A program made the position numbers and the translations under genes. A stretch of 64,000 nucleotides of DNA from Urophycis tenuis (taxonomy: Eukaryota; Chordata; Actinopteri; Gadiformes; Phycidae): contig JAXIVH010000033.1 of the NCBI GenBank assembly GCA_036785325.1, positions 397,702 through 461,701 of the forward strand, in the 5' to 3' direction. Positions 63,938-64,000 of this stretch are shown piece by piece. The stretch's first letter is position 1. Every line of letters begins with the position of its first letter. Under the pieces are notes generated by a model, which ran no database searches, had not been told where the DNA came from, and worked only from the letters and a program-made list of their open reading frames with translations.

Positions 63938-64000
63938 CTGCAGGCCCGGTCCGCCAGGAACCAGCAGCAGCAGCAGCAGCAGCGCCACGGGCCGCCCCCT
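63938..64000 (+). other. Start of the ppp2r5c 3' UTR
   Basis: Begins after the TAG at 63935-63937 and holds a CAG-rich run at 63963-63983; the window ends inside it. Confidence 0.8.

Overview
The window is vertebrate nuclear DNA, almost certainly from a ray-finned (teleost) fish. Genes are split by GT-AG introns, and microsatellites, minisatellites, fish-type SINEs, L2-like LINEs and hAT/MITE elements are dense. Two tandem HSP90-alpha genes match the teleost hsp90aa1.1/hsp90aa1.2 arrangement. The species cannot be named from sequence alone.

Layout. 1-626 (minus): three phase-compatible exons of an unidentified coiled-coil protein running off the left edge. 6.4-8.6 kb: a 5'-truncated, broken L2-like LINE. 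8.7-14.05 kb (minus): a complete nine-exon abhd1-type alpha/beta hydrolase gene (402 aa) with introns full of tandem arrays and a MITE. 14.6-21.8 kb: a transposon graveyard holding an RTE-like 3' end with a clear target-site duplication, a hAT element containing a LINE that itself contains a SINE, a second nest of terminal-inverted-repeat elements, and a further 1.07 kb inverted-repeat element. 22.2-23.2 kb: two head-to-head 7SL (SRP) RNA genes with duplicated upstream promoters. 25.8-29.1 kb (minus): wdr20, three exons, 621 aa. 30.5-35.4 kb (plus): hsp90aa1.1, with heat-shock elements and TATA, 723 aa. 35.6-42.6 kb (plus): hsp90aa1.2, 731 aa. 43.3-63.9 kb (plus): ppp2r5c, the B56-gamma regulatory subunit of PP2A, with 16 exons on the long path (578 aa) and an alternative first exon at 51.9 kb (525 aa).

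The genes are housekeeping or stress genes and do not form one pathway. The cluster WDR20-HSP90AA1-PPP2R5C corresponds to human 14q32, but DYNC1H1, which lies between HSP90AA1 and PPP2R5C in human, is absent here, and ppp2r5c points the opposite way relative to hsp90. Exon boundaries were derived by hand from consensus splice sites, frame continuity and remembered protein families. All exon lengths and phases add up for the five main genes.

The most unusual items are the divergent 7SL pair; tandem repeats that copy or imitate splice sites in abhd1, hsp90aa1.1 and ppp2r5c; a 29-bp CCAAT-box array directly upstream of ppp2r5c; apparent gene-conversion tracts between the two hsp90 genes; and a set of short perfect hairpins that look like template-switch scars. 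I found no convincing novel protein-coding system.
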